Shown piece after piece: positions 51,603 to 59,761 of a stretch of DNA of 64,000 nucleotides. Origin of the DNA: Clostridia bacterium (GTDB lineage: Bacteria; Bacillota; Clostridia; Oscillospirales; CAG-272); assembly GCA_017472305.1 (NCBI GenBank), contig JAFUQP010000019.1:1-64000 (forward strand), read 5' to 3'. The position numbers were made by a program, and so were the translations under genes. Each line of letters begins with the position of its first letter. The first letter of the stretch is position 1. The notes under the pieces were generated by a model, which saw only the letters and a list, made by a program, of their open reading frames with translations, was not told the DNA's origin and did no database searches.

Positions 51603-52796
51603 CTATCTTTTCTTCCTGTGGAACAGCGAGGCAAGGGCTGTTCTGTGAACCTTCATTGCGCTCTTGGGGCAGAACTCCTGACAGCAGAAGCAGCGAATAC
51701 AGCTTTTTCTGTCGATAACCGCCTTTTTGTTCTTGATAACAATCGCCTTCGCGGGGCAGATATCGCGGCAAATTCCGCAGCCCACGCAGAGGCTTTTTTT
51801 AAGCACGGGTCGCGTTTTTAGTATCGCTCCCGCGATTTTTGAGAACAGTCTTTTTATGGGGCTCTTACCGTCGCCCGCGAAGGCGAGCGAGCGGCGCTCG
51901 ACAACTCTCTCAAAGTCGGAAAGGCACAGTCCGTCGGTGCTTCCGATAACCTCCAGCTCCTCGGGAGAGCCGGGTGTCATACCGCGAAGATACGCGGCAT
52001 TGAGTATCGGCAGCTCCTCACGGGCAAAGCCGAGGATTTTCGAGGCGAGAAGGTCAAGATTATGCGGGTTGTGAGAGGCAAGAAGACAGCCAATCTGCCT
52101 CGGTGTGCCTGCCGTCGGGCCGTTACCTTCCATTCCGACAACAGCATCTGCTATCGAGAGTATTGGGTGGAAGTATTCGTCGAGGTCAACAATCATATCG
52201 GCAAAGTCCTCGTAGCGTGGGAAGCGGAAGTGATACTCGGGCTTGATAACCCCGGGGACCGTTCCGAACATATTCTTCGCGGCGCAGGACATTCCCATCA
52301 TTCCGTGGCTCTTCAGCTTTGCAAAATTGATAATCAGGTCAGCATTGTCGAGATATCCCGTGTAGGTGAAGCTATGCAGAACCTTTCCCTCGGGAAACTC
52401 TGCCTCGCGCTGCGAAAAGTCACTGTTAAGCCGAGCACCCACTCGCTCTACGGCGTGCATACCCGTGGCGTTATACACCCTGCCAACGAACACAGAGTTG
52501 TAAAGTCCCCCGGGGCTATCGCCGACCACAACCTCACATCCGCGCTCAATCAGCATCTCACACAGGGCGACGAGCAATGTTGGGTGTGTCGTTGCCGCCT
52601 CGTCGGGCTTCATAGCCGATACGAGATTTGCCTTGATTACAACGCGCGAGCCCTCGGAAATTTTCTCGAGTATCCCAAGCGGAGAGAGCAGCCTTTGGAG
52701 TGCCGCCTTTGCCGTCTTTTCGTCGTAGCTCTGATAGGATAATACCGACACGGGGTCGGTTTTTTCATAGCATTTTGAATTAAACTCTTTTTTCAA
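51603..52796 (-). CDS. DUF362 protein with C-terminal 2[4Fe-4S] ferredoxin domain
   Basis: About 397 residues. The N-terminal DUF362 domain carries VVIKANLV, THPTLLVALCEML and GDSPGG; the centre has NFAKLKSHGMMGMSCAAKN, typical of the family. The C-terminus has two cluster motifs, CVGCGICRDICPAKAI and CIRCFCCQEFCPKSAM. DUF362 proteins are common in anaerobes; the electron partner is unknown. No good ATG exists; TTG at 52796 has AGGCGG eight bases upstream and is chosen. The longer open frame would run through an 18-bp palindrome. Confidence 0.85.
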   Translation of the reverse strand: MKKEFNSKCYEKTDPVSVLSYQSYDEKTAKAALQRLLSPLGILEKISEGSRVVIKANLVSAMKPDEAATTHPTLLVALCEMLIERGCEVVVGDSPGGLYNSVFVGRVYNATGMHAVERVGARLNSDFSQREAEFPEGKVLHSFTYTGYLDNADLIINFAKLKSHGMMGMSCAAKNMFGTVPGVIKPEYHFRFPRYEDFADMIVDLDEYFHPILSIADAVVGMEGNGPTAGTPRQIGCLLASHNPHNLDLLASKILGFAREELPILNAAYLRGMTPGSPEELEVIGSTDGLCLSDFERVVERRSLAFAGDGKSPIKRLFSKIAGAILKTRPVLKKSLCVGCGICRDICPAKAIVIKNKKAVIDRKSCIRCFCCQEFCPKSAMKVHRTALASLFHRKKR

Positions 52797-52819
52797 GTTA
52801 ATTTCCGCCTTTTTAAAAA

Positions 52820-52837
52820 TGTAAACTAATATTGACA
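52820..52837. promoter_or_regulatory. 18-bp site TGTAAA-N6-TTGACA upstream of the DUF362 gene
   Basis: One mismatch to the recurring palindrome. It lies between the DUF4097 stop and the DUF362 start. Confidence 0.4.
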
Positions 52838-53722
52838 TCACCGACGGGCGGTGATTTTTAAATCTCCCGACGTCGTTTCTATTTCAAACGAGGCCAGCCC
52901 GTCCCCCGCGATATATTCCTCGCCGACCTTCCTCGTTGAAATCTCACAATCAAGGTCGCCCGAGGTTGTATCGTATTCAAGCCTGAAGCCCGAGTCCTCG
53001 GGCAGTGACAGGTGAATGTTTCCCGATACGCTCTCGCACTCGAGATTTTGCGGACAGCCGTCAAGCATCAAGGCGAGTGTTCCGCTCACGCTCTCCGAGA
53101 AGAGATTTTTCGTATTGCCAACAAGCGCCAGGTCGCCCGACACGCTCTCAAGCTCTACCTTGCTTGCCGTCCCGTCAAGCGCGATTGCGGTGTTTCCCGA
53201 CACGGTTTTTAAATCAAGCGTACCCGAGAGGCTGACACCTATCTCTGCATTTCCCGATACCGTATCTATATAGAGGTTGTCTATTTTCTGCTCCTCTACC
53301 CTAATATTTGCCGACACGCTATTGATTTCAACTATATCAAGCTCAACCCCCTCGGGCACGGTAACAGTAAGTGTTTTCAGTGGGAAATTTAATGCACGGG
53401 TACCGCTTTTAGCACATTTTAGTCGCAGAGTATCGCCGTCAAGGTAGTAGTGAAGTCTATGCTTTTCGTCAAGTGTCGCAGCCGACTGCTCGCTAAACGT
53501 AATAGCGCTTACCTCTCCGCGGACAATCCTTATATCTCCGCAAATCCAATCTATTTCAATACGGGAAGCCTCTCTCTCGAGCGCTCCGTCACCGACGGTG
53601 TATTTGTCGGCATTCTTATACTGAATTTTTTCAAAGGACCCAAGCGAAAACTTACAGGACGAAAGCCCGAGTGTAAGAATAGCAAGAAGAAGTAAGGATA
53701 TTAATAATCTCACTTTTTTCAT
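52838..53722 (-). CDS. DUF4097-type lipoprotein with SVSG beta-repeats
   Basis: The 294-residue protein has a lipoprotein signal ending TLGLSSC (Cys near 22). It then has the DUF4097 pattern of short beta-helix turns: VEINSVSANI, IDTVSGNAEI, LKTVSGNTAI, ESVSGDLAL, SESVSGTLAL, ECESVSGNIHL and TTSGDL. These proteins are often in envelope-stress or two-component contexts, but none is adjacent. GGAG precedes ATG 53722; an ATG four codons earlier lies too near that site. Confidence 0.87.
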   Translation of the reverse strand: MKKVRLLISLLLLAILTLGLSSCKFSLGSFEKIQYKNADKYTVGDGALEREASRIEIDWICGDIRIVRGEVSAITFSEQSAATLDEKHRLHYYLDGDTLRLKCAKSGTRALNFPLKTLTVTVPEGVELDIVEINSVSANIRVEEQKIDNLYIDTVSGNAEIGVSLSGTLDLKTVSGNTAIALDGTASKVELESVSGDLALVGNTKNLFSESVSGTLALMLDGCPQNLECESVSGNIHLSLPEDSGFRLEYDTTSGDLDCEISTRKVGEEYIAGDGLASFEIETTSGDLKITARR

Positions 53723-53770
53723 ATTAAACTCCATTCCGTCGCCTAAAAGACGACCGCCCTTTTTACATTT

Positions 53771-53799
53771 ATTATATAACAGCCGACTTTTCTTGTCAA
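53771..53799 (-). promoter_or_regulatory. Promoter of the DUF4097 lipoprotein gene
   Basis: Minus strand TTGACA, 17 bases, TATAAT; perfect consensus. A GTCG/CGAC hairpin lies in the leader. Confidence 0.85.
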
Positions 53800-53831
53800 G
53801 AAGATTATTCGGGGCAAATTTCTTACTGCTA

Positions 53832-53860
53832 TTGAAAAGCCGGGCATCTTGTGATAGAAT
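53832..53860 (+). promoter_or_regulatory. Promoter of the glycerophosphodiesterase gene
   Basis: TTGAAA, 17 bases, TAGAAT, 30 bases before the ATG at 53890. Confidence 0.7.
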
Positions 53861-53889
53861 ATATCTGTTAATAATTTTTGAGGTGTAAA

Positions 53890-54906
53890 ATGACTAAAGC
53901 AAAGAAAAGACTGATTTGTTTTGTCAGCGTAATTGTCGGCATAGCGCTCGTGTGGCTGATAATATTCCTGTGTCCAAGATATCAAAGCTACAAGAGTGAA
54001 AATCCCCTTATGCAAAGGGACGGCAAGCCCCTCGCCTTCGCGCACAGAGGCGGCTCCGACGAGTTCCCCGAGAACACTCTCGAGGCATACTATAACGCGG
54101 TGAGCATATCTCCCGATATTGTCCTCGAAACCGACGTCAGGCTGACAAAGGACGGAGTGCTTATCCTTCTTCACGACGGCACTCTCGACTCGACCTGCAA
54201 CGTGCAGGGAAATATTGCCGACTGGAATTATACCGACCTCATCTCGCAGAGAATTGACTTTGGCTATGATAACGACACCGAGGACGGAATACTCGTCGGG
54301 GAGCTTGAAAAATTCACAGACGACTACGGTAACGGGAAGCGCCCGACCGACGTAAGATATCCCGAGGGAATTACGGCGCGCGACGAGGAGATTTTCCTCG
54401 TTACAACCTTCGAGGAGCTGCTTATAGCCTTCCCCGATAATTTTATAAGCGTTGAAATCAAGGACGAGGAGCGCGGAATTGAAACCCTGCACGAGCTTAT
54501 CCGTGTAATCAAGAAGCATGGTGCCGCCGAGCGCGTGCTGGTAGCCTCGTTTATCTCCGAGGTGACAAGAGAATGCAAGAGAATGGTTAAGCGCGGTGAG
54601 GCTCCCGAGAACCTTCTCTACACCGTGTCCTTCCCTTCCTCTATAGTCTTTTGCGTGCTTGAGTTCTTCGGGCTTGACGCGCTCTATTTCACAAGCGGCG
54701 CGGCTATACACTTACCTATGGAGGAGTTCGGCTACAACCTCGCGACCGAAAGAATCATTGCCGCCGCTCACAGGCATAATCTTGCTATTCACTACTGGAC
54801 AATCGACGACCGCGAGGAGATGGAGCATCTTATTTCAGTCGGTGCTGACGGAATTATGTCAGACGAGCCGACAGAGCTTGTCGAGGTGCTAAACGAAAAC
54901 AAATAA
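53890..54906 (+). CDS. Membrane-anchored glycerophosphodiester phosphodiesterase
   Basis: The 338-residue protein has one N-terminal membrane anchor (LICFVSVIVGIALVWLIIFL) and a GDPD barrel: AFAHRGGSDEFPENTLEAY near residue 48 carries the conserved His, LETDVRLTKDGVLILLHDGTLDSTC (landmark) holds further metal and catalytic residues, VEIKDE near 190, and HYWTIDDREEMEHLISVGADGIMSDEP near the end. It hydrolyses glycerophosphodiesters from lipid or teichoic acid turnover outside the membrane. ATG 53890 follows GAGGTG; the open frame starts earlier at a TTG. Confidence 0.92.
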   Translation: MTKAKKRLICFVSVIVGIALVWLIIFLCPRYQSYKSENPLMQRDGKPLAFAHRGGSDEFPENTLEAYYNAVSISPDIVLETDVRLTKDGVLILLHDGTLDSTCNVQGNIADWNYTDLISQRIDFGYDNDTEDGILVGELEKFTDDYGNGKRPTDVRYPEGITARDEEIFLVTTFEELLIAFPDNFISVEIKDEERGIETLHELIRVIKKHGAAERVLVASFISEVTRECKRMVKRGEAPENLLYTVSFPSSIVFCVLEFFGLDALYFTSGAAIHLPMEEFGYNLATERIIAAAHRHNLAIHYWTIDDREEMEHLISVGADGIMSDEPTELVEVLNENK

Positions 54907-54957
54907 CCAGAACCGCAGAAAGTATTTTTTCTAAAAATCACTCAAAATTCCGTGTTT

Positions 54958-54975
54958 TGAACACTATAGTTTACA
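54958..54975. promoter_or_regulatory. 18-bp site TGAACA-N6-TTTACA upstream of the zinc-ribbon/LRR gene
   Basis: Half of the site matches the recurring palindrome exactly and the other half has two mismatches; it lies 22 bases before the start codon. Confidence 0.35.
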
Positions 54976-54996
54976 TTTTATGCAAAGGAGAGCAAA

Positions 54997-55737
54997 ATGA
55001 ACAGATGCTGCTGCCCGATATGCAAGAGAGAATATGACAGTCCGAAAAAGGTATGCGCCTGCGGATTTGAGGGGGTCGAATGCCCGATATATGAGTGCTC
55101 GGAGCTTTCTCGGGATTACGAGTCAAGGCGGCTTTTCAACCTCTACAAGTTCACAAAGCGAGTCGCGACGGGTGTTATTCCCTACGAGCCCTCGCCTCTT
55201 CAGACTTTGGAAATTGAGGACGGTGTTCTCACTATCGACGAGGCACTCGAGAAGCGCGGGCTTGCGCTCGTTGACGAGCCGTTTCGGGATAACCGAAAAA
55301 CCGTCGCGCGCGACGGTCTGCTCGCTCTTCGCACCGACGTTGAGGCGCTTATACTAAACTCCTACGGCGCAAACGCGATGTTTCTTGACGAGTCACACGT
55401 AAAGGCGCTGTTCTTCGGAAAGGATTTCCGAGAGCTTACCGACGGCTTCTTCTATCCCTTCTCTGCCGTTCGATATCTTTGGGTTGACGGTGACAATCCT
55501 GCCTTCACCTCGGATAACAACGTGATGTATAACAAGGACAAAACTCTCCTTATCTCCTACGCAAGGCTCCGCCCCGAGGAAGAATTCCGCGTTCCTGCAA
55601 CGGTGCGCTCGCTTTCGCGCGCCGCCTTTTACTACCCAAAGCACCTTCGCCGCCTCTATCTCCCCCGCGGCATAAAAATCCCCGACGGCGCCCTCACCTT
55701 CTACGACGACCGCGCCCCCGAGATTATTTACTATTGA
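54997..55737 (+). CDS. Zinc-ribbon protein with leucine-rich-repeat-like C-terminal part
   Basis: The 246-residue protein starts MNRCCCPICKREY, with a second pair KVCACGF, so four cysteines near residues 4-25 form a likely zinc ribbon. The C-terminal half (about 140-240) has repeated strand/turn units (VKALFFGKDFRELTDGFFY, VRYLWVDGDNPAFTSDNNVMYNKDKTLLISY-type) ending RRLYLPRGIKIPDGAL, typical of LRR_5/BspA-like repeats. It lacks a signal peptide, so it is intracellular. The function is unknown. AAAGGAGA precedes the ATG. Confidence 0.78.
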   Translation: MNRCCCPICKREYDSPKKVCACGFEGVECPIYECSELSRDYESRRLFNLYKFTKRVATGVIPYEPSPLQTLEIEDGVLTIDEALEKRGLALVDEPFRDNRKTVARDGLLALRTDVEALILNSYGANAMFLDESHVKALFFGKDFRELTDGFFYPFSAVRYLWVDGDNPAFTSDNNVMYNKDKTLLISYARLRPEEEFRVPATVRSLSRAAFYYPKHLRRLYLPRGIKIPDGALTFYDDRAPEIIYY

Positions 55738-55799
55738 TCTACGCAATCCACGCCGACAAAAGCTAAATGGCATAGGGCACGCCACTGCTCGAGCACCAA

Positions 55800-55864
55800 G
55801 CGCCCCTACCCCTCACGCGTTTTATGTTCCGTTCAAGTTTGCTCGTATATGCATAGCGTGAGTG
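55800..55864. repeat. 65-bp repeat, copy 1
   Basis: It is nearly identical to 56366-56430 (about five differences), with CTCACGC and GCGTGAG near the ends, so it is itself an imperfect inverted repeat. Confidence 0.8.
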
Positions 55865-55865
55865 A

Positions 55866-55898
55866 AAATCCCGACGGTATCGAGCCGTCGGGATTTTG
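55866..55898. terminator. Bidirectional terminator
   Basis: AAAATCCCGACGG, 7-base loop, CCGTCGGGATTTT directly after repeat copy 1. Strong stem with A and T runs on the two sides. It probably ends the zinc-ribbon gene. Confidence 0.8.
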
Positions 55899-55899
55899 T

Positions 55900-56365
55900 A
55901 CGGGAATTTGCTCCGTCTTGTAAAGCTTCCGACGCGGAAGCGACTGAGCAATGCTTCGAACCTATGCGCCGTCGCGCTCTGCGCTAGGCGCTGCGTGAGA
56001 TTCCTCGTACGAGCCACCAGAACGACAAAACACCACCCATTCGGGTGTCTGCACTTAATCTGTTTAACCTTCAGGTGCATTCCGCGGAGCGGAATATTGC
56101 CAGGCGAGGAGATGTTACTTGCAATCAGCAGAACAAGTGTAATAAGAAGAAATTATATCCCGAGCGGCAAACAAGTACGGGAATGCGGTGCGCGGGACAA
56201 TTATCTGTGATAAACCCACTTTCCGCTTTGTTCATACTTTTCCGCGCTACCGCAATACCACCTTTTGGTGGTATACGCATACCGCAAAGCGGTATCTTGG
56301 CAAGCGAGCAGATAGATGCTATCATCATATGCCTCACCTAGCAAATTTTACAAATTACATCGCGA
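55900..56365. repeat. Gene-free region with perfect mini-hairpins
   Basis: No supported gene is present; the open frames here lack ribosome binding sites. Three perfect hairpins stand out: ATTCCGC-GGA-GCGGAAT (56079-56095), ATACCACC-TTTT-GGTGGTAT (56255-56274) and ATACCGC-AAA-GCGGTAT (56279-56295). They resemble the units of the 59-kb array. Confidence 0.65.
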
Positions 56366-56430
56366 GCGCCAATACCTCTCACGCGTTTTATGTTCCATTC
56401 AAGCTTGCTCGTATATGCATAGCGTGAGTG
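56366..56430. repeat. 65-bp repeat, copy 2
   Basis: Direct copy of 55800-55864, next to the tRNA-Glu terminator. Confidence 0.8.
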
Positions 56431-56448
56431 GGTTCGAGGTTGTGCGAA

Positions 56449-56495
56449 GCACAAAAAACAGACAGGCACTCCTTGTGGGTGCCTGCCTGTTTTTC
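56449..56495 (-). terminator. tRNA-Glu terminator
   Basis: AACAGACAGGCACTCC / GGGTGCCTGCCTGTT form an almost perfect stem of about 12 pairs with T runs on both sides, immediately downstream of the tRNA on the minus strand. Confidence 0.85.
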
Positions 56496-56570
56496 TGGTG
56501 ACTCGTACGGGAATCGAACCCATGTTTTCAGCGTGAGAGGCTGATGTCTTAACCGCTTGACCAACGAGCC
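56496..56570 (-). tRNA. tRNA-Glu (anticodon CTC)
   Basis: The minus strand folds as a 75-base tRNA with acceptor GGCTCGT/ACGAGTC, D-arm TGGTCAAGCGGTTAAGACA, anticodon stem TCAGC/GCTGA around loop CTCTCAC (anticodon CTC, codon GAG), T-arm GGGTTCGATTCCC and an encoded CCA end. It reads the GAG codon, which is abundant in the neighbouring genes. Confidence 0.95.
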
Positions 56571-56589
56571 GTGTTTTGTTCGCCCGACT

Positions 56590-56618
56590 ATTATACTATA
56601 TTTCTTGCCGTTTGTCAA
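56590..56618 (-). promoter_or_regulatory. tRNA-Glu promoter
   Basis: Minus strand TTGACA, 17 bases, TATAAT, about 20 bases upstream of the tRNA. Confidence 0.85.
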
Positions 56619-56721
56619 GTGGTTTTTCAAAAGTTTTTTCGATTTTTGTTTTTATTTTTCGAGGCGACGCTTTTAGGAGTATTTATTTCGCTTTTCGTCA
56701 TTACTTTTTTCTTTAATTATG

Positions 56722-56750
56722 TTGATTTTAGACTATATAAATGATAAAAT
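56722..56750 (+). promoter_or_regulatory. Promoter of the second AraC regulator gene
   Basis: TTGATT, 17 bases, TAAAAT, 31 bases before the start at 56781. Confidence 0.7.
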
Positions 56751-56780
56751 ATATTTAAATTATATGGCGAGGTGTAAATA

Positions 56781-57620
56781 ATGGACTTTACGCGCTTGAA
56801 TCCCGTCGTGCGCTCGGCTTCGATTTACGAGAGGGTTTCGCGCACTGACGAGTGCGTGGGATACGATTCAAGAATTATATATATGCTCTCGGGCGACCTG
56901 TCGGCAACCGTTGACGGCAAAAAGCTCGGCCATCTGTCCCCGGGGACTCTTCTTTACATTCCCGCGGGTGTTCCGTACAGCCTTAAGAGTAAGTATCTTC
57001 GCGCGGTTGCGGTAACCTTTGACACGACCGACACAGAGCCCCTGCCCGAGGACAAAATTCCTCCCGTCGCACGCCAGGACTACGAACCTTCACTCGCCCA
57101 CACAGCCTCTATTCTCCCTCCCTTCGACAAGCCTATGCTTCTTACCGAGCGCGAGGAGTTCAGAGAAAGCCTTACCGATATGGCGCACGCCTTTACGTCA
57201 AGAGAGGGCGCGTACCGCGCAGAGGCGTCTGCACGGCTGAAGCTGATACTGCTTTCGGTGGCGGAATCTTCTGACGAGGCGGCGCTGCCGAGGCGGCTCG
57301 TATCCTCGCTTGACTCATACATAAGAGAAAACGTTGGCGAGGAAATTTCAAATACCGAAATCGGCGCGGTTTTCGGCTATCACCCCTTCTACGTGAGCAA
57401 GGTGCTTAAGGACAGGCGCGGCGTTACTCTCCGTCAGTACATCATTGGCTACCGCCTAAAGTTGGCGTGCCGCGCGCTTGAGCTGACCGACAGGAGCGCT
57501 GCCGATATAGCCGCGGAGTGCGGCTTCACCGATGCCTCGTATTTCGCAAAGACCTTCAGGGCGGCATACGGGCTTTCCCCAAAGGAATACCGCAATAAAT
57601 TCAAGGAAGATTTCATATAA
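56781..57620 (+). CDS. AraC-family transcription regulator with cupin sensor domain
   Basis: The 279-residue protein has an N-terminal cupin domain (about 20-85, GDLSATVDGKKLGHLSPGTLLYIPAGVPYSL as landmark) and a C-terminal AraC domain (about 180-275) with two helix-turn-helix units: ISNTEIGAVFGYHPFYVSKVLK and AADIAAECGFTDASYFAKTF. The linking region is helical. The target genes are unknown; no divergent operon is adjacent and the next gene is a housekeeping methyltransferase 30 bases downstream. GAGGTG precedes the ATG. Confidence 0.9.
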   Translation: MDFTRLNPVVRSASIYERVSRTDECVGYDSRIIYMLSGDLSATVDGKKLGHLSPGTLLYIPAGVPYSLKSKYLRAVAVTFDTTDTEPLPEDKIPPVARQDYEPSLAHTASILPPFDKPMLLTEREEFRESLTDMAHAFTSREGAYRAEASARLKLILLSVAESSDEAALPRRLVSSLDSYIRENVGEEISNTEIGAVFGYHPFYVSKVLKDRRGVTLRQYIIGYRLKLACRALELTDRSAADIAAECGFTDASYFAKTFRAAYGLSPKEYRNKFKEDFI

Positions 57621-57650
57621 AGTAAACTTTTGTTGTCGAAAGGTGACGCA

Positions 57651-59045
57651 ATGGCTTTAAAGAAAAACGAAACTGTAACTGTAATAATAGAGGGAATAAC
57701 GAATCTCGGCTTCGGTGTCGGACACGTTGGGGGCGAGGTAATCTTCGTTTCGGATGCGGTCACCGGCGATATGGTTGAGGCGAAGGTCATAAAATCCACC
57801 CCGTCCTACGCCATTGGCAAGGTTACAGAGTACAAGGCTCGCTCGGCGGTCCGTACAGAGGACAGGTGCAAAAATTCCGCCTGCCATAGCTGCGCGTACA
57901 AGGCTATCGATTACTCCTACGAAAAGGAGCTGAAGAAAGAAACTGTCAGGCAGGCATTCAAAAAATGCGGGCTTGGCGACGTCAAGGTTCTTCCGCTTGT
58001 TGGCTCGCCCACCGAGCGAGGATACCGAAACAAGGCTCAGTACCCCGTAAGACGTACAAAGGACGGCGAATATATCATCGGCTTCTACGCTCCGAAGAGC
58101 CACAGAGTCACCGAGGCGGCGGGCTGTCCTCTTGCGCCGCTTGAATTCGGTGAAATTCTTGAAACGGTCAGAGTTTTACTCAAAAAATACGAAATAACCG
58201 TCTATGACGAGGAGCGCCGCGAGGGGCTTCTCCGTCACATATATCTGCGCCGCGGCGAGGTGTCGGGTGAAATTCTTCTCACATTCGTAATATGCGGAAG
58301 AACGCTTCCTCACAGCGAGGAAATCGTCAGGGCTCTCACCTCGCGATACCCCGAGATATGCGGAATTCTTCTGAACGTTAACGAGCGTGACACGAACGTA
58401 ATTCTCGGTGACGAGTTTATCACTCTTTTCGGACGCGACTACATTTTCGACACACTTGCAGGGGTAAAATTAAAGATTACCGCGCCCTCATTCTATCAGG
58501 TAAACAGAGGGGCTGCGGAGCTGCTCTACGCAAAGGCGCGCGAGCTTGCCGAGCCGAAGCCCGACGAGCTTATCCTCGACCTGTACTGCGGTGCAGGCTC
58601 TATCGGTCTGTCGATGGCGAAGGATGCAGACGAGATTATCGGAGTTGAAATTGTTCCGTCGGCGGTTGAGTGCGCGAAATTCAACGCGAAGGAGAACGGC
58701 ATCAAAAACGCGAGCTTCTACGTTGGCGATGCGGCAAACACCGAGGGGCTTCTTGCCCGAGCCGAGGACGAACGCGGGGAGAAAATTCTGCCCGACACGG
58801 TAATACTCGACCCACCGAGAGGCGGCTGTGACGAGAAGCTTCTCGAGTACGTATCGCGCCTTTCACCGAAGAAAATCGTCTATATTTCCTGCAATCCTCA
58901 AACGCTCGCAAGAGATATCGTCGTGCTGAATAAATTCGGTTATTTTACCGATACAGTCGAGCCCTTTGACCTCTTCCCGCTTACGGGCCACGTCGAGTCG
59001 GTCGCGTGCTTAACGCAGCGACGCGACGTCGATATGCGCCGCTGA
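57651..59045 (+). CDS. rlmD: 23S rRNA (uracil-C5)-methyltransferase, RumA/RlmD family
   Basis: The 464-residue enzyme has an N-terminal TRAM domain (1-60) and a cysteine cluster CKNSACHSC with a fourth Cys in AAGCPLAP, typical of the [4Fe-4S] in RlmD-like enzymes. The SAM motif DLYCGAGSIGLSM lies near residue 309, LDPPRGG near 385 and the nucleophile Cys in YISCNPQTLARD near 413. It methylates uridines in 23S rRNA. ATG 57651 follows AAAGG. The last eight or so codons (RRDVDMRR) come from the adjoining hairpin array, so the array supplies the stop codon. Confidence 0.93.
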   Translation: MALKKNETVTVIIEGITNLGFGVGHVGGEVIFVSDAVTGDMVEAKVIKSTPSYAIGKVTEYKARSAVRTEDRCKNSACHSCAYKAIDYSYEKELKKETVRQAFKKCGLGDVKVLPLVGSPTERGYRNKAQYPVRRTKDGEYIIGFYAPKSHRVTEAAGCPLAPLEFGEILETVRVLLKKYEITVYDEERREGLLRHIYLRRGEVSGEILLTFVICGRTLPHSEEIVRALTSRYPEICGILLNVNERDTNVILGDEFITLFGRDYIFDTLAGVKLKITAPSFYQVNRGAAELLYAKARELAEPKPDELILDLYCGAGSIGLSMAKDADEIIGVEIVPSAVECAKFNAKENGIKNASFYVGDAANTEGLLARAEDERGEKILPDTVILDPPRGGCDEKLLEYVSRLSPKKIVYISCNPQTLARDIVVLNKFGYFTDTVEPFDLFPLTGHVESVACLTQRRDVDMRR

Positions 59046-59310
59046 CGCGACGCTCGATATGCCGCCTGCGGCGGCTCGATATATCCCATGCGGGGACTCG
59101 ATATGTTTTGCCTTACGGCAAAACGAGATTGTGGGAACGCGCGGCAGCCGCATAGCGGCACTCGTTGCGCGCAGCGCAGCATATCGAATGTGAACGGAGT
59201 GAGCATATATCGATTGCTCGCATTGCGAGCAAATATCGAGTTGCGAAGCGACATATCGACACACCTAAGGTATTTGGTATCGAGTTGCGAAGCAACATAT
59301 AGACAAAAAT
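59010..59310. repeat. Array of short hairpins with TCGATAT/ATATCGA linkers
   Basis: Short perfect hairpins are separated by a seven-base linker. In the left half the linker reads TCGATAT (for example 59029-59035) and in the right half ATATCGA, its reverse complement. Hairpins include GCCGCC-TGC-GGCGGC, GTTTTGCC-TTAC-GGCAAAAC, GCCGC-ATA-GCGGC, TTGCTCGC-ATT-GCGAGCAA, GTTGC-GAA-GCGAC and GTTGC-GAA-GCAAC. The array enters the end of the upstream gene and stops just before the ribosome binding site of the next. Confidence 0.85.
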
Positions 59311-59327
59311 AAAAGGAGCTTTCTCTA

Positions 59328-59678
59328 ATGACCGACAATAAGAACAAACTGCGAGAAGATGCAATTGAGTTTGCAATCCAATTATCTGACTTGTGCGATG
59401 AGATTAAAGGTTGCTCGGTTTACATCAATCAAATTGTCCGTTCTTCTTCGTCTATTGGAGCGAATATTCACGAAGCAAAGTACGCTCAAAGTAAAGCGGA
59501 TTTTATAAACAAGCTTGAAATTTCCTTGAAAGAGTGCTCGGAAACAGAATATTGGCTTGAACTGATTTTCAAAAAAGGAAAAATGGGCGAGAGTACATAT
59601 AAGGATTTACGAAACAAATGCGGCTCGATACGGCGCAGACTTATCTCATCCATCACCACCGCAAAAGAAAACGGATAA
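59328..59678 (+). CDS. Four-helix-bundle protein (23S rRNA intervening-sequence type)
   Basis: The 116-residue protein matches the S23/four-helix-bundle family: LREDAIEFAIQLSDLCDEIKG, then VYINQIVRSSSSIGANIHEAKYAQSK (landmark with the SxSIGANI motif), FINKLEISLKECSETEYWLELI, and a last helix. Members occur within rRNA intervening sequences or as stand-alone genes next to repeats; the function is unknown. AAAAGGAG precedes the ATG. It follows the hairpin array. Confidence 0.9.
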   Translation: MTDNKNKLREDAIEFAIQLSDLCDEIKGCSVYINQIVRSSSSIGANIHEAKYAQSKADFINKLEISLKECSETEYWLELIFKKGKMGESTYKDLRNKCGSIRRRLISSITTAKENG

Positions 59679-59761
59679 GGACAAAAGCAAGTTTTGAGTA
59701 AGACTCAAACGTTCATTTAAAAGCAGTACGATATAATATATCTGAGAAAAAGGAGAACAAA

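Noticed and set aside
53743-54711. 322-codon open frame opposite the GDPD gene
   Set aside because: Antisense shadow of a clearly functional GDPD gene.
55900-56040. Second tRNA gene (Ser or Leu type) on the minus strand
   Set aside because: A GGTTCGA-like T-loop is seen but acceptor and anticodon stems do not form.
55763-56080. 105-codon and similar frames around the 65-bp repeats
   Set aside because: They read through the repeat, terminator and hairpins and lack ribosome binding sites.
59010-59310. CRISPR array
   Set aside because: The linkers are only seven bases, the payloads are themselves palindromes of varying length, and the linker inverts midway; no cas genes are present.
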